The position numbers were made by a program, and so were the translations under genes. The notes beneath the pieces were generated by a model. That model was not told the origin of the DNA, made no database searches, and was given only the letters and a program-made list of their open reading frames with translations. 64,000 nt of DNA from Klebsiella sp. WP3-W18-ESBL-02 (GTDB taxonomy: Bacteria; Pseudomonadota; Gammaproteobacteria; Enterobacterales; Enterobacteriaceae), in the NCBI RefSeq assembly GCF_014168815.1, contig NZ_AP021972.1, positions 434,001 to 498,000 of the forward strand, written 5' to 3'. This document shows, one piece after another, positions 1 through 9,243 of this stretch (its first letter is position 1; each line of letters begins with the position of its first letter).

Positions 1-1109
1 GCAACGGCCGCTTTCGCCGCCTGGCCGGTGTGCGGGTAGATGGTGTCGGTGGCGACCAGTTTGCCGGTGCCGTCAACCACCGCTACCTTCACGCCGGTAC
101 GCAGCCCGGGATCGAGGCCCATGGTGGCGCGCAGCCCCGCCGGAGCGGCCATCAGCAGATCGTGCAGGTTACGGGCGAAAACGTTAATGGCTTCGTCTTC
201 GGCGCGCTCGCGCACAGTGCTCATCAGCTCGGTTTCGAGGTGCATCAGCACTTTGATGCGCCAGGTCCAGCTCACCACGCCCTTGCGCCAGCTGTCCGCC
301 GGAGCGTTGTTCAGGCGCAGACCGAGGTGATCGATAATAATTTGTTCGCAGTAGCTCTCTTTCTGCGGCTCATCAAACTGTGGGTCTGCGTTGAGCGAAA
401 GCTGCAGCACGCCTTCGTTACGCCCGCGGAACATCGCCAGCGCACGGTGAGAAGGGGTGGTGGAAATGGGTTCGTGATGGTCGAAATAATCGCGAAATTT
501 CGCGCCTTCCTCTTCCTTGCCGCTGACGACTTTGGCAACCAGATGGGCGTTCTTCCATAGGTAGTCACGCACTTTGGCCAGCAGGCCTGCGTCTTCGGCG
601 AAGCGCTCCATCAGGATATAGCGTGCGCCATCAAGGGCCGCTTTGGTGTCCGCAACGCCCTTATCGGCATCGATAAATTTGGCTGCTTCGGTTTCCGGGT
701 CGTGGGACGGCTCGCTCCACAGCAGGTCCGCCAGCGGCTCAAGGCCCGCTTCAATGGCAATCTGCCCACGGGTGCGGCGCTTTTGTTTGTACGGTAAGTA
801 GAGGTCTTCCAGCTCGGTCTTGTTGAGCGTGCCGTTGATCGCTTTTTCCAGCGACTCGGTGAGTTTGCCCTGTTCGCCGATGGATTTCAGAATGGCCTGA
901 CGGCGGTCTTCCAGCTCGCGCAAATACCCCAGTCGGGTTTCCAGATTACGCAGCTGCGTATCATCCAGACCGCCGGTGACTTCCTTACGATAACGTGCAA
1001 TAAACGGCACGGTGTTCCCTTCATCAAGCAGGCGAACGGCGGCAACCACCTGTTCGGCTCTGGCCTGAAGTTCACCCGCAATAATGCGGCAGAGCGAATC
1101 ATTCATCAT
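1..1109 (-). CDS. yhgF: Tex-family RNA-binding transcription accessory protein, N-terminal part (cut by window start)
   Basis: The frame opens with two adjacent ATG codons (1109 and 1106) and reads without a stop to the window edge, giving about 369 codons of a protein that is about 770 aa in E. coli. The N terminus (MMNDSLCRIIAGEL) and the helical Tex N-terminal region are followed, at the window edge, by the start of the YqgF/RNase H-like domain (DGTGKLVATDTIYPHTGQ). The C-terminal HhH and S1 RNA-binding domains lie outside the window. Tex proteins are linked to transcription and RNA binding; the precise role is unsettled. It lies about 100 bp downstream of greB on the same strand, as in E. 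coli. Confidence 0.95.
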   Translation of the reverse strand, partial: MMNDSLCRIIAGELQARAEQVVAAVRLLDEGNTVPFIARYRKEVTGGLDDTQLRNLETRLGYLRELEDRRQAILKSIGEQGKLTESLEKAINGTLNKTELEDLYLPYKQKRRTRGQIAIEAGLEPLADLLWSEPSHDPETEAAKFIDADKGVADTKAALDGARYILMERFAEDAGLLAKVRDYLWKNAHLVAKVVSGKEEEGAKFRDYFDHHEPISTTPSHRALAMFRGRNEGVLQLSLNADPQFDEPQKESYCEQIIIDHLGLRLNNAPADSWRKGVVSWTWRIKVLMHLETELMSTVRERAEDEAINVFARNLHDLLMAAPAGLRATMGLDPGLRTGVKVAVVDGTGKLVATDTIYPHTGQAAKAAV

Positions 1110-1208
1110 GGCTTGGTTTCACTGTTAGGTCATAAAATCAGGGGACAGTTATACGGATTGACTGGCAAAAATGCCAGTCATCAGCGGGGGCTTCGGATTG
1201 TTCCGGCG

Positions 1209-1682
1209 CTATTTTACGTAGTCGATCGCATTCACGTACCAGCTGGCTTCACCCGCCGGGGTGTTCACCACCGCCAGGTCACCCACCTCTTTTTTCAGCA
1301 GCGCGCGGGCCATCGGCGAATCGATGGAGATATAGTCCTTGCGACCAAATATTTCATCGTAGCCAACGATACGAAAACGCTTGATGTCGCCGTCGTCGTT
1401 TTCAATCTCGACCCAGGCGCCAAAAAAGACTTTGCCTTCCTGCTGCGGCGAATAATCGACAATCCGCAGATTCTCCAGACATTTGGTTAAATAACGAACG
1501 CGGCGGTCAATTTCCCTTAAGCGTTTTTTATTATACTGATAGTCAGCATTTTCACTGCGATCGCCAAGGCTCGCGGCCCAGGTCACTTTTTTCGTTACCT
1601 CCGGACGTTCTTCACGCCAGAGATAATCCATCTCTTGTTTGAGCTTTTCGTACCCTTCGCGGGTGATCAACGGTGTTTTCAT
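1209..1682 (-). CDS. greB: Transcription elongation factor GreB
   Basis: GreB rescues backtracked RNA polymerase by stimulating cleavage of the 3' end of the transcript in the secondary channel. The 157-aa product has the N-terminal coiled coil with the acidic tip residues Asp41 and Glu44 (SLGDRSENADY), then the C-terminal FKBP-like domain (GRKDYISIDSPMARALL). It is one residue shorter than E. coli GreB because it ends in DYVK. The long lysine- and arginine-rich coil separates it from GreA. It is divergent from ompR across 228 bp. Confidence 0.98.
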   Translation of the reverse strand: MKTPLITREGYEKLKQEMDYLWREERPEVTKKVTWAASLGDRSENADYQYNKKRLREIDRRVRYLTKCLENLRIVDYSPQQEGKVFFGAWVEIENDDGDIKRFRIVGYDEIFGRKDYISIDSPMARALLKKEVGDLAVVNTPAGEASWYVNAIDYVK

Positions 1683-1910
1683 CTTAAGTGCTTACCTGCT
1701 GCCGAGGAACCATTGCGCACAATACGTATTACGTGAGCATACCGACAGAATAAATAATGTGTATTAAGATTCATTGTATACTTAACTCGCTGTTAAATAT
1801 GCTTTGTAACAATTTAGCCTGGAATTTATACCAGATTTAGCTGGTCGCCAGCGCAGGCTTTTTTGAGAATACATGCGGATAATTGTTGCGAACCTTTGGG
1901 AGTAAAAACA

Positions 1911-2630
1911 ATGCAAGAGAATTATAAGATTCTGGTTGTGGATGACGATATGCGCCTGCGCGCGCTGCTGGAGCGTTATCTGACCGAGCAGGGTTTCCAG
2001 GTTCGAAGCGTCGCTAACGCCGAACAGATGGACCGACTGCTGACCCGTGAGTCGTTCCACCTGATGGTGTTGGATCTCATGTTGCCAGGCGAAGATGGTC
2101 TTTCCATCTGCCGCCGTCTGCGTAGCCAGAGCAACCCGATGCCGATCATTATGGTGACGGCGAAAGGGGAAGAGGTTGACCGTATTGTAGGGCTGGAAAT
2201 CGGCGCCGACGACTACATTCCGAAGCCGTTCAACCCGCGTGAGCTGCTGGCCCGTATTCGTGCGGTACTGCGTCGTCAGGCGAACGAGCTGCCGGGCGCT
2301 CCTTCTCAGGAAGAGGCGGTGATTGCCTTTGGCAAATTCAAGCTAAACCTTGGCACCCGTGAAATGTTCCGTGAAGATGAACCGATGCCGCTGACCAGCG
2401 GTGAGTTTGCGGTGTTGAAAGCGCTGGTGAGCCACCCGCGTGAACCGCTGTCACGCGATAAGCTGATGAACCTGGCCCGTGGTCGCGAATACTCTGCGAT
2501 GGAACGTTCCATCGACGTGCAGATTTCTCGCCTGCGCCGCATGGTGGAAGAGGATCCAGCGCACCCGCGCTATATTCAGACCGTGTGGGGTCTGGGCTAC
2601 GTCTTCGTCCCGGACGGTTCTAAAGCATGA
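1911..2630 (+). CDS. ompR: Osmoregulatory response regulator OmpR
   Basis: OmpR is the DNA-binding partner of EnvZ and controls porin genes in response to osmolarity and pH. The 239-aa product has a receiver domain (about residues 5-120) with the acidic pocket Asp11/Asp12 and phospho-acceptor Asp55, then a winged-helix domain (about 135-235). I chose the ATG at 1911 over an in-frame upstream ATG at 1863 because it has a GGGAG ribosome site (about 1898-1902) and gives the family length and N terminus (MQENYKILVVDDD). Its last codons overlap envZ by 4 bp (ATGA), which suggests translational coupling. Confidence 0.99.
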   Translation: MQENYKILVVDDDMRLRALLERYLTEQGFQVRSVANAEQMDRLLTRESFHLMVLDLMLPGEDGLSICRRLRSQSNPMPIIMVTAKGEEVDRIVGLEIGADDYIPKPFNPRELLARIRAVLRRQANELPGAPSQEEAVIAFGKFKLNLGTREMFREDEPMPLTSGEFAVLKALVSHPREPLSRDKLMNLARGREYSAMERSIDVQISRLRRMVEEDPAHPRYIQTVWGLGYVFVPDGSKA

Positions 2631-3979
2631 GGCGACTGCGCTTCTCGCCACGAAGTTCATTTGCCCGCACGTTATTGCTGATTGTCACCCTGCTGTTTGT
2701 CAGCCTGGTGACAACCTATCTTGTGGTGCTGAACTTCGCGATTCTGCCCAGTTTGCAGCAGTTTAATAAGGTTTTAGCCTACGAAGTCCGTATGCTGATG
2801 ACCGATAAGCTGCAGCTGGAGGACGGCACGCAGCTCGTTGTGCCGCCGGCGTTTCGCCGCGAGATTTATCGTGAGTTGGGCATTTCGCTCTATTCCGATG
2901 AAGCCGCAGAAGAGGCAGGCCTGCGCTGGGCGCAGCACTACGAGTTTCTGAGCCAGCAGATGGCCCAGCAGCTCGGCGGGCCGACCGAAGTGCGCGTGGA
3001 AGTGAATAAAAGTTCGCCTGTTGTCTGGCTGAAGACCTGGCTGTCACCCAACATCTGGGTGCGCGTACCGCTGACCGAAATCCATCAGGGGGACTTCTCC
3101 CCGCTCTTCCGTTATACCCTGGCGATTATGCTGCTGGCGATAGGCGGCGCGTGGCTGTTTATCCGTATCCAGAACCGACCGCTGGTCGACCTGGAGCACG
3201 CGGCGCTTCAGGTCGGTAAAGGGATTATTCCACCACCGTTGCGCGAGTATGGCGCGTCGGAGGTGCGTTCGGTGACCCGAGCCTTCAACCACATGGCGGC
3301 GGGCGTCAAGCAGCTTTCGGACGACCGCACGCTGCTGATGGCCGGGGTCAGCCACGACCTGCGTACGCCGCTGACGCGTATTCGTCTGGCGACGGAGATG
3401 ATGGGCGAGCAGGACGGCTATCTGGCGGAATCGATCAATAAAGACATTGAAGAGTGCAATGCCATCATTGAGCAGTTTATTGATTATTTGCGCACCGGTC
3501 AGGAAATGCCGTTGGAGTGTATCGATCTCAATACCGTGCTCGGTGAGGTGATCGCCGCAGAAAGCGGCTACGAGCGTGAAATAGAGACCAACCTGCTGGA
3601 AGGGGATATTCCGGTACGCGTGCACCCGCTGTCCATCAAGCGCGCGCTGGCCAATATGGTGGTGAACGCCGCGCGCTACGGCAACGGCTGGATTAAAGTC
3701 AGCAGCGGCCGTGAAGCGCATCGCGCCTGGTTCCAGGTGGAGGACGACGGCCCGGGTATCAAGCCCGAGCAGCGTAAGCATCTGTTCCAGCCGTTCGTGC
3801 GTGGCGACAGCGCGCGAACCATCAGCGGAACGGGGCTAGGATTGGCTATCGTGCAGCGTATTATCGATAACCACAACGGGCTGCTGGAGCTGGATACCAG
3901 CGAACGCGGTGGGTTGCTGATACGCGCGTGGCTGCCGATACCGGCAAACCGCATGCCGGGGCCGACGAAAGAGAGCTAA
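2627..3979 (+). CDS. envZ: Osmosensor histidine kinase EnvZ
   Basis: EnvZ is an inner-membrane kinase/phosphatase that sets the level of OmpR phosphorylation. The 450-aa product has a first membrane segment (about residues 16-46), a periplasmic domain, a second membrane segment (about 162-179), a HAMP linker, and the dimerisation domain with His243 in SHDLRTPLT. The ATP-binding domain shows the N box (NMVVNAARYG), G1 (DDGPGI) and G2 (GTGLGLAIV) motifs. The start codon overlaps the ompR stop. A hairpin followed by T residues ends the operon right after the stop codon. Confidence 0.99.
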   Translation: MRRLRFSPRSSFARTLLLIVTLLFVSLVTTYLVVLNFAILPSLQQFNKVLAYEVRMLMTDKLQLEDGTQLVVPPAFRREIYRELGISLYSDEAAEEAGLRWAQHYEFLSQQMAQQLGGPTEVRVEVNKSSPVVWLKTWLSPNIWVRVPLTEIHQGDFSPLFRYTLAIMLLAIGGAWLFIRIQNRPLVDLEHAALQVGKGIIPPPLREYGASEVRSVTRAFNHMAAGVKQLSDDRTLLMAGVSHDLRTPLTRIRLATEMMGEQDGYLAESINKDIEECNAIIEQFIDYLRTGQEMPLECIDLNTVLGEVIAAESGYEREIETNLLEGDIPVRVHPLSIKRALANMVVNAARYGNGWIKVSSGREAHRAWFQVEDDGPGIKPEQRKHLFQPFVRGDSARTISGTGLGLAIVQRIIDNHNGLLELDTSERGGLLIRAWLPIPANRMPGPTKES

Positions 3980-3980
3980 A

Positions 3981-4011
3981 AAAAACCGCTGGGGGAAACC
4001 CGGCGGTTTTT
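3981..4011 (+). terminator. Intrinsic terminator after envZ
   Basis: The stem ACCGCTGGG / CCCGGCGGT (one wobble pair) has a GGAAA loop and is bounded by runs of A and T, so it could work on both strands. It starts 2 bp after the envZ stop codon. Confidence 0.85.
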
Positions 4012-4029
4012 GTTTCGCGACCCCATATT

Positions 4030-4105
4030 GTAGGCCTGATAAGCGCAGCCCATCAGGCACGGTGTGGCTTGGTGCCGGATAGCGGTGTAAACACCTTATC
4101 CGGCC
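4030..4105. repeat. BIME: two REP palindromes between envZ and pckA
   Basis: Two inverted-repeat units lie between convergent genes. One is 4030-4059 with arms GCCTGAT / ATCAGGC. The other is 4073-4105 with arms TGCCGGATA and TTATCCGGC around a longer loop. They match the REP families found extragenically in E. coli and relatives and probably form stable hairpins in the 3' UTRs. Confidence 0.85.
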
Positions 4106-4132
4106 ACAAACGGCACCGGGCATTAGCCTGAA

Positions 4133-5749
4133 CTACAGCTTTGGCCCTGCGCTCACCAGCGCTGCGCCTGCCGGGGTGTCGGTGTACTTCTCAAAGTTCT
4201 CTTTGAACAGCTTAGCCAGCGTTTCGGCTTTTTCCTGCCACTGCTCCGGCGAACCGTAGGTGTTGCGCGGATCGAGGATGTGAGTATCCACGCCCGGCAG
4301 CGCGGTTGGGATCTGCAGGTTAAACAGCGGCAGAGTGAAGGTTTCCGCTTCGTCCAGCGAGCCGTCGAGGATGGCGTCGATAATGGCGCGCGTATTCTGA
4401 ATAGAAATACGTTTGCCGGTGCCGTTCCAGCCGGTATTCACCAGGTAAGCCTGAGCGCCTGCAGCCTGCATACGTTTCACCAGCACTTCAGCGTACTGCG
4501 TCGGGTGCAGCGACAGGAATGCTGCGCCGAAGCAGGCAGAGAAGGTTGGGGTGGGCTCGGTAACGCCGCGCTCAGTGCCTGCCAGCTTGGCCGTAAAGCC
4601 GGAAAGGAAGTGATACTGCGTCTGGTCCGCGGTGAGGCGTGATACTGGCGGCAGCACGCCGAAAGCATCAGCGGTCAGGAAGATAACCTTGGTCGCATGG
4701 CCCGCTTTTGACACCGGCTTCACGATATTGTCGATGTGGTAAATCGGGTACGACACGCGGGTGTTTTCGGTTTTTGAGCCGTCATCGAAATCAATGCTGC
4801 CATCGGCGCGTACCACCACGTTTTCCAGCAGCGCATCACGACGAATGGCGTGATAGATATCCGGCTCCGCCGCTTCCGACAGCTTGATGGTCTTGGCGTA
4901 GCAGCCGCCCTCAAAGTTAAACACGCCGTCATCGTCCCAGCCGTGTTCGTCATCGCCAATCAGGCGACGTTTCGGATCGGTAGAGAGGGTGGTTTTACCG
5001 GTGCCGGACAGGCCGAAGAACACCGCTACGTCACCTTTTTCGCCGACGTTAGCGGAACAGTGCATGGAGGCGATGCCCTGCAGCGGCAGCAGGTAGTTCA
5101 TGATCGAGAACATCCCTTTCTTCATTTCGCCGCCGTACCAGGTGCCGCCAATCAGCTGGATACGCTCTGTCAGGTTAAATGCGACAAAGTTTTCCGAGTT
5201 GAGGCCCTGCTCTTTCCACTGTGGGTTAGTGCATTTAGCGCCGTTCATGACGATAAAGTCGGGCTTAAACGTCTTCAGCTCTTCGTCGGTTGGGCGAATA
5301 AACATGTTCTTGACGAAGTGCGCCTGCCAGGCCACTTCGGTGATGAAACGCACGGACAGGCGGGTGTCTTCGTTCGCGCCGCAGAACGCGTCAACGATAA
5401 ACAGGCGCTTGCCGGATAGCTGATTGGAAACTAAACCTTTCAGGTGTTGCCAAATTTCAGGAGAGAGAGGTTTATTGTCATTTTTCCCGTTGCCCTTATC
5501 AGACCACCATACCGTATCGCGGGTGGTGTCATCGCGGACGATATATTTGTCCTTCGGGGAACGGCCGGTAAAGATACCGGTGTCGACAGAAATGGCTCCC
5601 AGGTTCGTCAGTACACCACGCTCATAACCTTCCAGGTTAGGATCGAGTTCTTCTCGATACAATGTATCGTAATCGGGGTTGTAGACGATATCCTGTACGT
5701 CGTTAATACCATAAGCCTTGAGGTCCTGCGGGGTTATACCGTTGCGCAT
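4133..5749 (-). CDS. pckA: ATP-dependent phosphoenolpyruvate carboxykinase
   Basis: PckA converts oxaloacetate and ATP to phosphoenolpyruvate, CO2 and ADP, the first committed step of gluconeogenesis. The 538-aa product (540 in E. coli) is full length. It carries the phosphate-binding loop GLSGTGKTT at residues 246-254, the metal-binding region GDDEHGWDDDG, and the substrate-binding RSPKDKYIVRDD near residue 63. It converges on envZ. A CRP-like site lies about 120 bp upstream of the start, in line with catabolite control of pckA in E. coli. Confidence 0.99.
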   Translation of the reverse strand: MRNGITPQDLKAYGINDVQDIVYNPDYDTLYREELDPNLEGYERGVLTNLGAISVDTGIFTGRSPKDKYIVRDDTTRDTVWWSDKGNGKNDNKPLSPEIWQHLKGLVSNQLSGKRLFIVDAFCGANEDTRLSVRFITEVAWQAHFVKNMFIRPTDEELKTFKPDFIVMNGAKCTNPQWKEQGLNSENFVAFNLTERIQLIGGTWYGGEMKKGMFSIMNYLLPLQGIASMHCSANVGEKGDVAVFFGLSGTGKTTLSTDPKRRLIGDDEHGWDDDGVFNFEGGCYAKTIKLSEAAEPDIYHAIRRDALLENVVVRADGSIDFDDGSKTENTRVSYPIYHIDNIVKPVSKAGHATKVIFLTADAFGVLPPVSRLTADQTQYHFLSGFTAKLAGTERGVTEPTPTFSACFGAAFLSLHPTQYAEVLVKRMQAAGAQAYLVNTGWNGTGKRISIQNTRAIIDAILDGSLDEAETFTLPLFNLQIPTALPGVDTHILDPRNTYGSPEQWQEKAETLAKLFKENFEKYTDTPAGAALVSAGPKL

Positions 5750-5867
5750 TTCACTGCTCCTTAGCCAATATGTACTACCATAAATTCTATGGGTATTTTA
5801 GGGGTGTTGACCGCGACCAGGCTCATAGATTTACGTATCCCGACAAACGTCTTACTTACGAAAACAT

Positions 5868-5883
5868 TGTGACTCCTGTCACG
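5868..5883. promoter_or_regulatory. Candidate CRP site in the pckA-yhgE divergent region
   Basis: TGTGA-CTCCTG-TCACG matches the TGTGA-N6-TCACA consensus at 9 of 10 arm positions. It lies in the 378-bp gap between the divergent pckA and yhgE starts (5750-6127), where I see no gene. cAMP-CRP control of pckA is known in E. coli; occupancy here is inferred. Confidence 0.6.
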
Positions 5884-6127
5884 AAGCGTCAGGGATTATG
5901 ACAGGAAACACCGCATATTTGGCGCGAATGTTCTCAAATGGTTACAAAATGGTTTAAATGACGGTGTAAATGTGAATCGAATCGCATTTATGAAAGAAAA
6001 TTACGTAATGCTTTCAGGACAAAAATCGATTCACCTCGCTGAGCTGTTTTCCGAATTTTTTGCCTTTTGAATCGATTTCTAAGATGTGATGCGATAATGA
6101 CGCACTCTACTGATATCGGATAGCAAC

Positions 6128-7843
6128 ATGGATAACGTTGAACTCTCTCGTCCCACCCGATGGGGAATGGTGGCAACCGGCCTGGTTCAGGGGCTGGTGT
6201 GCTATCTGCTGATGACCTGGCTTGCGCCAATAAACAGCGGCTGGATGTTTTATGGGATGCCCGCGACCCTTGCCTTCTCTTCGGCACTGCTTTTTTCCGT
6301 CACCTCGTTTAAACAGGCGCGCTTATGGTGCTGGCTGGCGATTATTTTTATCGCCGTGTTGGCGATGAGCGGCTGGCAAAAGTGGCTGATGGCCGGAATG
6401 GAAGGCTGGAGAGCCAGCAGCGCGCTCTGGGCTTTTAGCTGCTACCTGTTGCTGATGGTGCTGATGCTGTTGCCGTGGATGCAGCAGCAGCTCAATCCAC
6501 GGCAGGAAGGGGGGCGTTACGAGCGGTTTTACCACCTGATGTGGCATAACGCGTTAACGCTGTTAGTGATCGTTATCGCCAACGGCCTGGTGTGGCTGGT
6601 GCTACTGCTCTGGAGTGAGCTGTTCAGGCTGGTGGGGATCGCTTTTTTCCATACGCTCTTTTTTAATACCGACTGGTTTATTTATCTCACTATCGGGCTG
6701 ATTACCGCCCTGTCGGTGATCCTGGCGCGTACGCAGTTCCGCTTGATTGCCGCCATCCAAAAGCTGCTGACGCTGATTGCCACCGGCTTGCTGCCGTTGG
6801 TATCGCTGCTGACGCTGCTGTTTATCGTTACGCTGCCGTTTACCGGGGTAGCGTCGATTTCCCGCCACGTCTCCGCTGCCGGTTTACTCTCTTCATTGAC
6901 GCTGATTCTCCTGCTGCTGATGGCGATTGTCCGCGATCCGCAAAAAGCATCGTTGCCCTATCCGGGCGTGCTGCGCTGTCTGATTAAAACCTCGCTGCTG
7001 GTGGCACCCGTTTATGTCCTGATTGCCGGATGGGCGCTGTGGGTTCGCGTGGCGCAGCATGGCTGGACGGCGGAGCGTCTGCACGGCGTGCTGGTGGTTG
7101 TGGTGCTGCTGGTATGGTCTGTCGGTTATCTGCTGAGTATCGTTCGGCGCAAGGCGATAAACCCTTTGTCGCTTCAGGGGAAAGTGAATCAGGCGCTGTC
7201 GCTGCTGGTGCTCGTCGTGCTTATGCTACTGAATTCGCCGGTACTGGATAGCTGGCGAATCAGCGTAAATAGCCAGATGGCGCGTTATCACAGCGGTAAA
7301 ATTAAGCCTGACGATCTGACGTTGCACATGCTGGTGAACAGCGGTCGTTATGGACGGGAGGCCCTGACGTCGCTGAAAGACGATGCGGAATTTATGAAAG
7401 ACAGGAACCGTAAGCGCTACCTGAATACTCTTTTAGAAGGCGAGCGGAAAAACACGGATTCACTCACCGCTGAAACGCTGGCGGAGAAGGCATGGATCGC
7501 CCCCGGTGCGGATAAACCGGATATTGCTTTCTGGCAGCGTGTTCACGGGGAACGCTACAGGCTGGCAAGCTGTGCGGAGAAAAATGCCTGCATGCTGATT
7601 GAGCAGGATCTGAATAACGATGGTCTCAAGGAGCGGATCTTTTTGGTGTTTGAGGACAATTCTGGCTCGATCTATACCTACGATCCCGCGAAGAAAGGAT
7701 GGGATCGTCAGGGGTATATTCGGTTACCTCAAACGCTAACGCCGCAGACGGTTATGCGTGCCGTAGAAGAGGGTAAGCTGTCGTCGAAGCCAAAAGTGTG
7801 GCGGGATCTGGTTATTGGCGATCAAACGCTGGAAACTCGCTAA
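6128..7843 (+). CDS. yhgE: DUF4153-type inner-membrane protein YhgE
   Basis: The 571-aa protein (574 aa in E. coli YhgE) has an N-terminal half made of many hydrophobic segments, roughly residues 15-370, and a soluble C-terminal domain. That domain includes an acidic stretch, DLNNDGLKERIFLVFED. No enzyme motif is recognisable and the function is not established. It is divergent from pckA and convergent with hslO, with a REP pair in the 94-bp gap. The conserved position and length support homology with E. coli YhgE. Confidence 0.92.
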   Translation: MDNVELSRPTRWGMVATGLVQGLVCYLLMTWLAPINSGWMFYGMPATLAFSSALLFSVTSFKQARLWCWLAIIFIAVLAMSGWQKWLMAGMEGWRASSALWAFSCYLLLMVLMLLPWMQQQLNPRQEGGRYERFYHLMWHNALTLLVIVIANGLVWLVLLLWSELFRLVGIAFFHTLFFNTDWFIYLTIGLITALSVILARTQFRLIAAIQKLLTLIATGLLPLVSLLTLLFIVTLPFTGVASISRHVSAAGLLSSLTLILLLLMAIVRDPQKASLPYPGVLRCLIKTSLLVAPVYVLIAGWALWVRVAQHGWTAERLHGVLVVVVLLVWSVGYLLSIVRRKAINPLSLQGKVNQALSLLVLVVLMLLNSPVLDSWRISVNSQMARYHSGKIKPDDLTLHMLVNSGRYGREALTSLKDDAEFMKDRNRKRYLNTLLEGERKNTDSLTAETLAEKAWIAPGADKPDIAFWQRVHGERYRLASCAEKNACMLIEQDLNNDGLKERIFLVFEDNSGSIYTYDPAKKGWDRQGYIRLPQTLTPQTVMRAVEEGKLSSKPKVWRDLVIGDQTLETR

Positions 7844-7859
7844 ATTGCCACCTGGCAAC

Positions 7860-7930
7860 GCCTGATGGCGCTACGCTTATCAGGCCTACAGATCCCCAGT
7901 AGGCCGGATAAGGCGAAGCCGCCATCCGGC
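7860..7930. repeat. BIME: two REP palindromes between yhgE and hslO
   Basis: The unit at 7860-7889 has arms GCCTGAT / ATCAGGC. The unit at 7899-7930 has arms GCCGGAT / ATCCGGC in the opposite orientation. Together they form the usual head-to-head BIME arrangement between two convergent genes. Confidence 0.9.
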
Positions 7931-7937
7931 GCTGTTT

Positions 7938-8816
7938 TTAATGCACCTGCGGATCCGCCGGAGAGGCGTCATTACGGATTTCGGCGATATCCATCGCGTT
8001 GAAGACGTAGTGGCTACCACAGTAGTCGCAGTGCATATCGATCTCGCCTTCTTCTTCCAGAATGCTGTTGATCTCTTCATCCGGCAGCGTTTTCAGCGCG
8101 CCAGCACAGCGTTCGCGAGAACAGGTGCACTTGAACTCGACGCCCTGCGGATCGTACAGCGTGACTTCTTCTTCGTGGTACAAACGCCACAGCACATCGT
8201 TCGCCGGCAGCGTGAACAGCTCTTCGGCTTTAATGGTGTCGGTCAGCGCCGCCAGGTGTTCAAAATCTTCCGCCTGCGCGTTCTGCGCTGGCATCACCTG
8301 CAGCAGCATACCGCCTGCGGCCGGCTTACCTTCAGACTCGCCGGCACGGATGATCAGGCGTGTCGGCAGCTGCTCGGAACGCTGGAAGTAATCTTCCAGA
8401 CACGCCGCCAGCGTATCGCCTTCCAGACCCACCACGCCCTGATAACGTTCGCCTTCGGCCGGGGTGATGGTAATCACCAGGTAGCCGTTGCCGATCAGCG
8501 TTTTCAGGTCAGCATCCGCCGGAATCTCGCCCTGCACGCGCGCGACGCCGCGCAGCTGCTGGTGGTTATTACCGTTGATCACCGCCAGCGTCATCGGACC
8601 GTCGCCCTGCAGCTGCACGGTAATGTCGCCTTCAAACTTCAGCGTTGCGGTCAGCAGGCTGGTTGCCACCAGCAGTTCCGCCAGCACGTTTTTGACCGGC
8701 TGCGGATAGCTGTGGCCTGCCAGGATCTGTTCGAGCGTCTCGGATACGGTGACCAGTTCGCCACGTACGGCATAGTTTTCAAACAGATAGCGATGTAATT
8801 GATCGTGTTGAGTCAT
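7938..8816 (-). CDS. hslO: Redox-regulated chaperone Hsp33
   Basis: Hsp33 is a holdase that is switched on by oxidation and unfolding of its zinc centre. The 292-aa product ends with the zinc-binding redox switch: CTC in the linker (FKCTCSRERC) and CDYC near the C terminus. The ATG at 8816 gives the E. coli length and the MTQHDQLHRYLFENYAVRGE start; an in-frame upstream ATG at 8843 would add nine residues that overlap hslR. It sits 23 bp after hslR and is very likely co-transcribed with it. Confidence 0.98.
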   Translation of the reverse strand: MTQHDQLHRYLFENYAVRGELVTVSETLEQILAGHSYPQPVKNVLAELLVATSLLTATLKFEGDITVQLQGDGPMTLAVINGNNHQQLRGVARVQGEIPADADLKTLIGNGYLVITITPAEGERYQGVVGLEGDTLAACLEDYFQRSEQLPTRLIIRAGESEGKPAAGGMLLQVMPAQNAQAEDFEHLAALTDTIKAEELFTLPANDVLWRLYHEEEVTLYDPQGVEFKCTCSRERCAGALKTLPDEEINSILEEEGEIDMHCDYCGSHYVFNAMDIAEIRNDASPADPQVH

Positions 8817-8839
8817 AATTTTCTCTCTTGAGGCGGCAG

Positions 8840-9241
8840 TCATTCGCTGTCACCGTATTTAAATCTCATCAGGTCGCGCCGCTCTTTTTTATCCGGGCGT
8901 CGGTCCGGATGCGGCATCGTCAGCGCGTTGAGCTTGCGCGCCAGCGCGACTTTTTCGCGCTTCTCAATACTCTCTGCCGTCTCTTCGTACAGGTTGACGG
9001 CTTCCGTCGCCGGACGTCGCTGCTCGGTGATGGCTTTCACGACCACGGTGCGTTCGTCATTTCCCTGGCGCAGCGTCAGCTGGGCGTTCAGTTCGACAAC
9101 TTTACTGGGCTTGGAGCGCTGCCCGTTATAGTGAACCTTACCGCCTTCAATCATCTCTCGTGCCAGCGCGCGGGTTTTGTAAAAACGCGCAGCCCACAGC
9201 CACTTATCCAGCCTGACGCCGTCGGTGGATTTCTCTTTCAT
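8840..9241 (-). CDS. hslR: Ribosome-associated heat-shock protein Hsp15
   Basis: Hsp15 binds free 50S subunits that carry a blocked nascent chain and helps recycle them. The 133-aa product is an S4-type RNA-binding domain (RLDKWLWAARFYKTR, with GGKVHYNGQRSKPS) followed by a basic C-terminal tail (PDRRPDKKERRDL). The start at 9241 (MKEKSTDGVRLDKW) matches the family length; an ATG two codons earlier (9247) overlaps the yrfG stop. It lies 2 bp downstream of yrfG, so the two are probably translated as a coupled pair. Confidence 0.97.
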   Translation of the reverse strand: MKEKSTDGVRLDKWLWAARFYKTRALAREMIEGGKVHYNGQRSKPSKVVELNAQLTLRQGNDERTVVVKAITEQRRPATEAVNLYEETAESIEKREKVALARKLNALTMPHPDRRPDKKERRDLMRFKYGDSE

Positions 9242-9243
9242 TG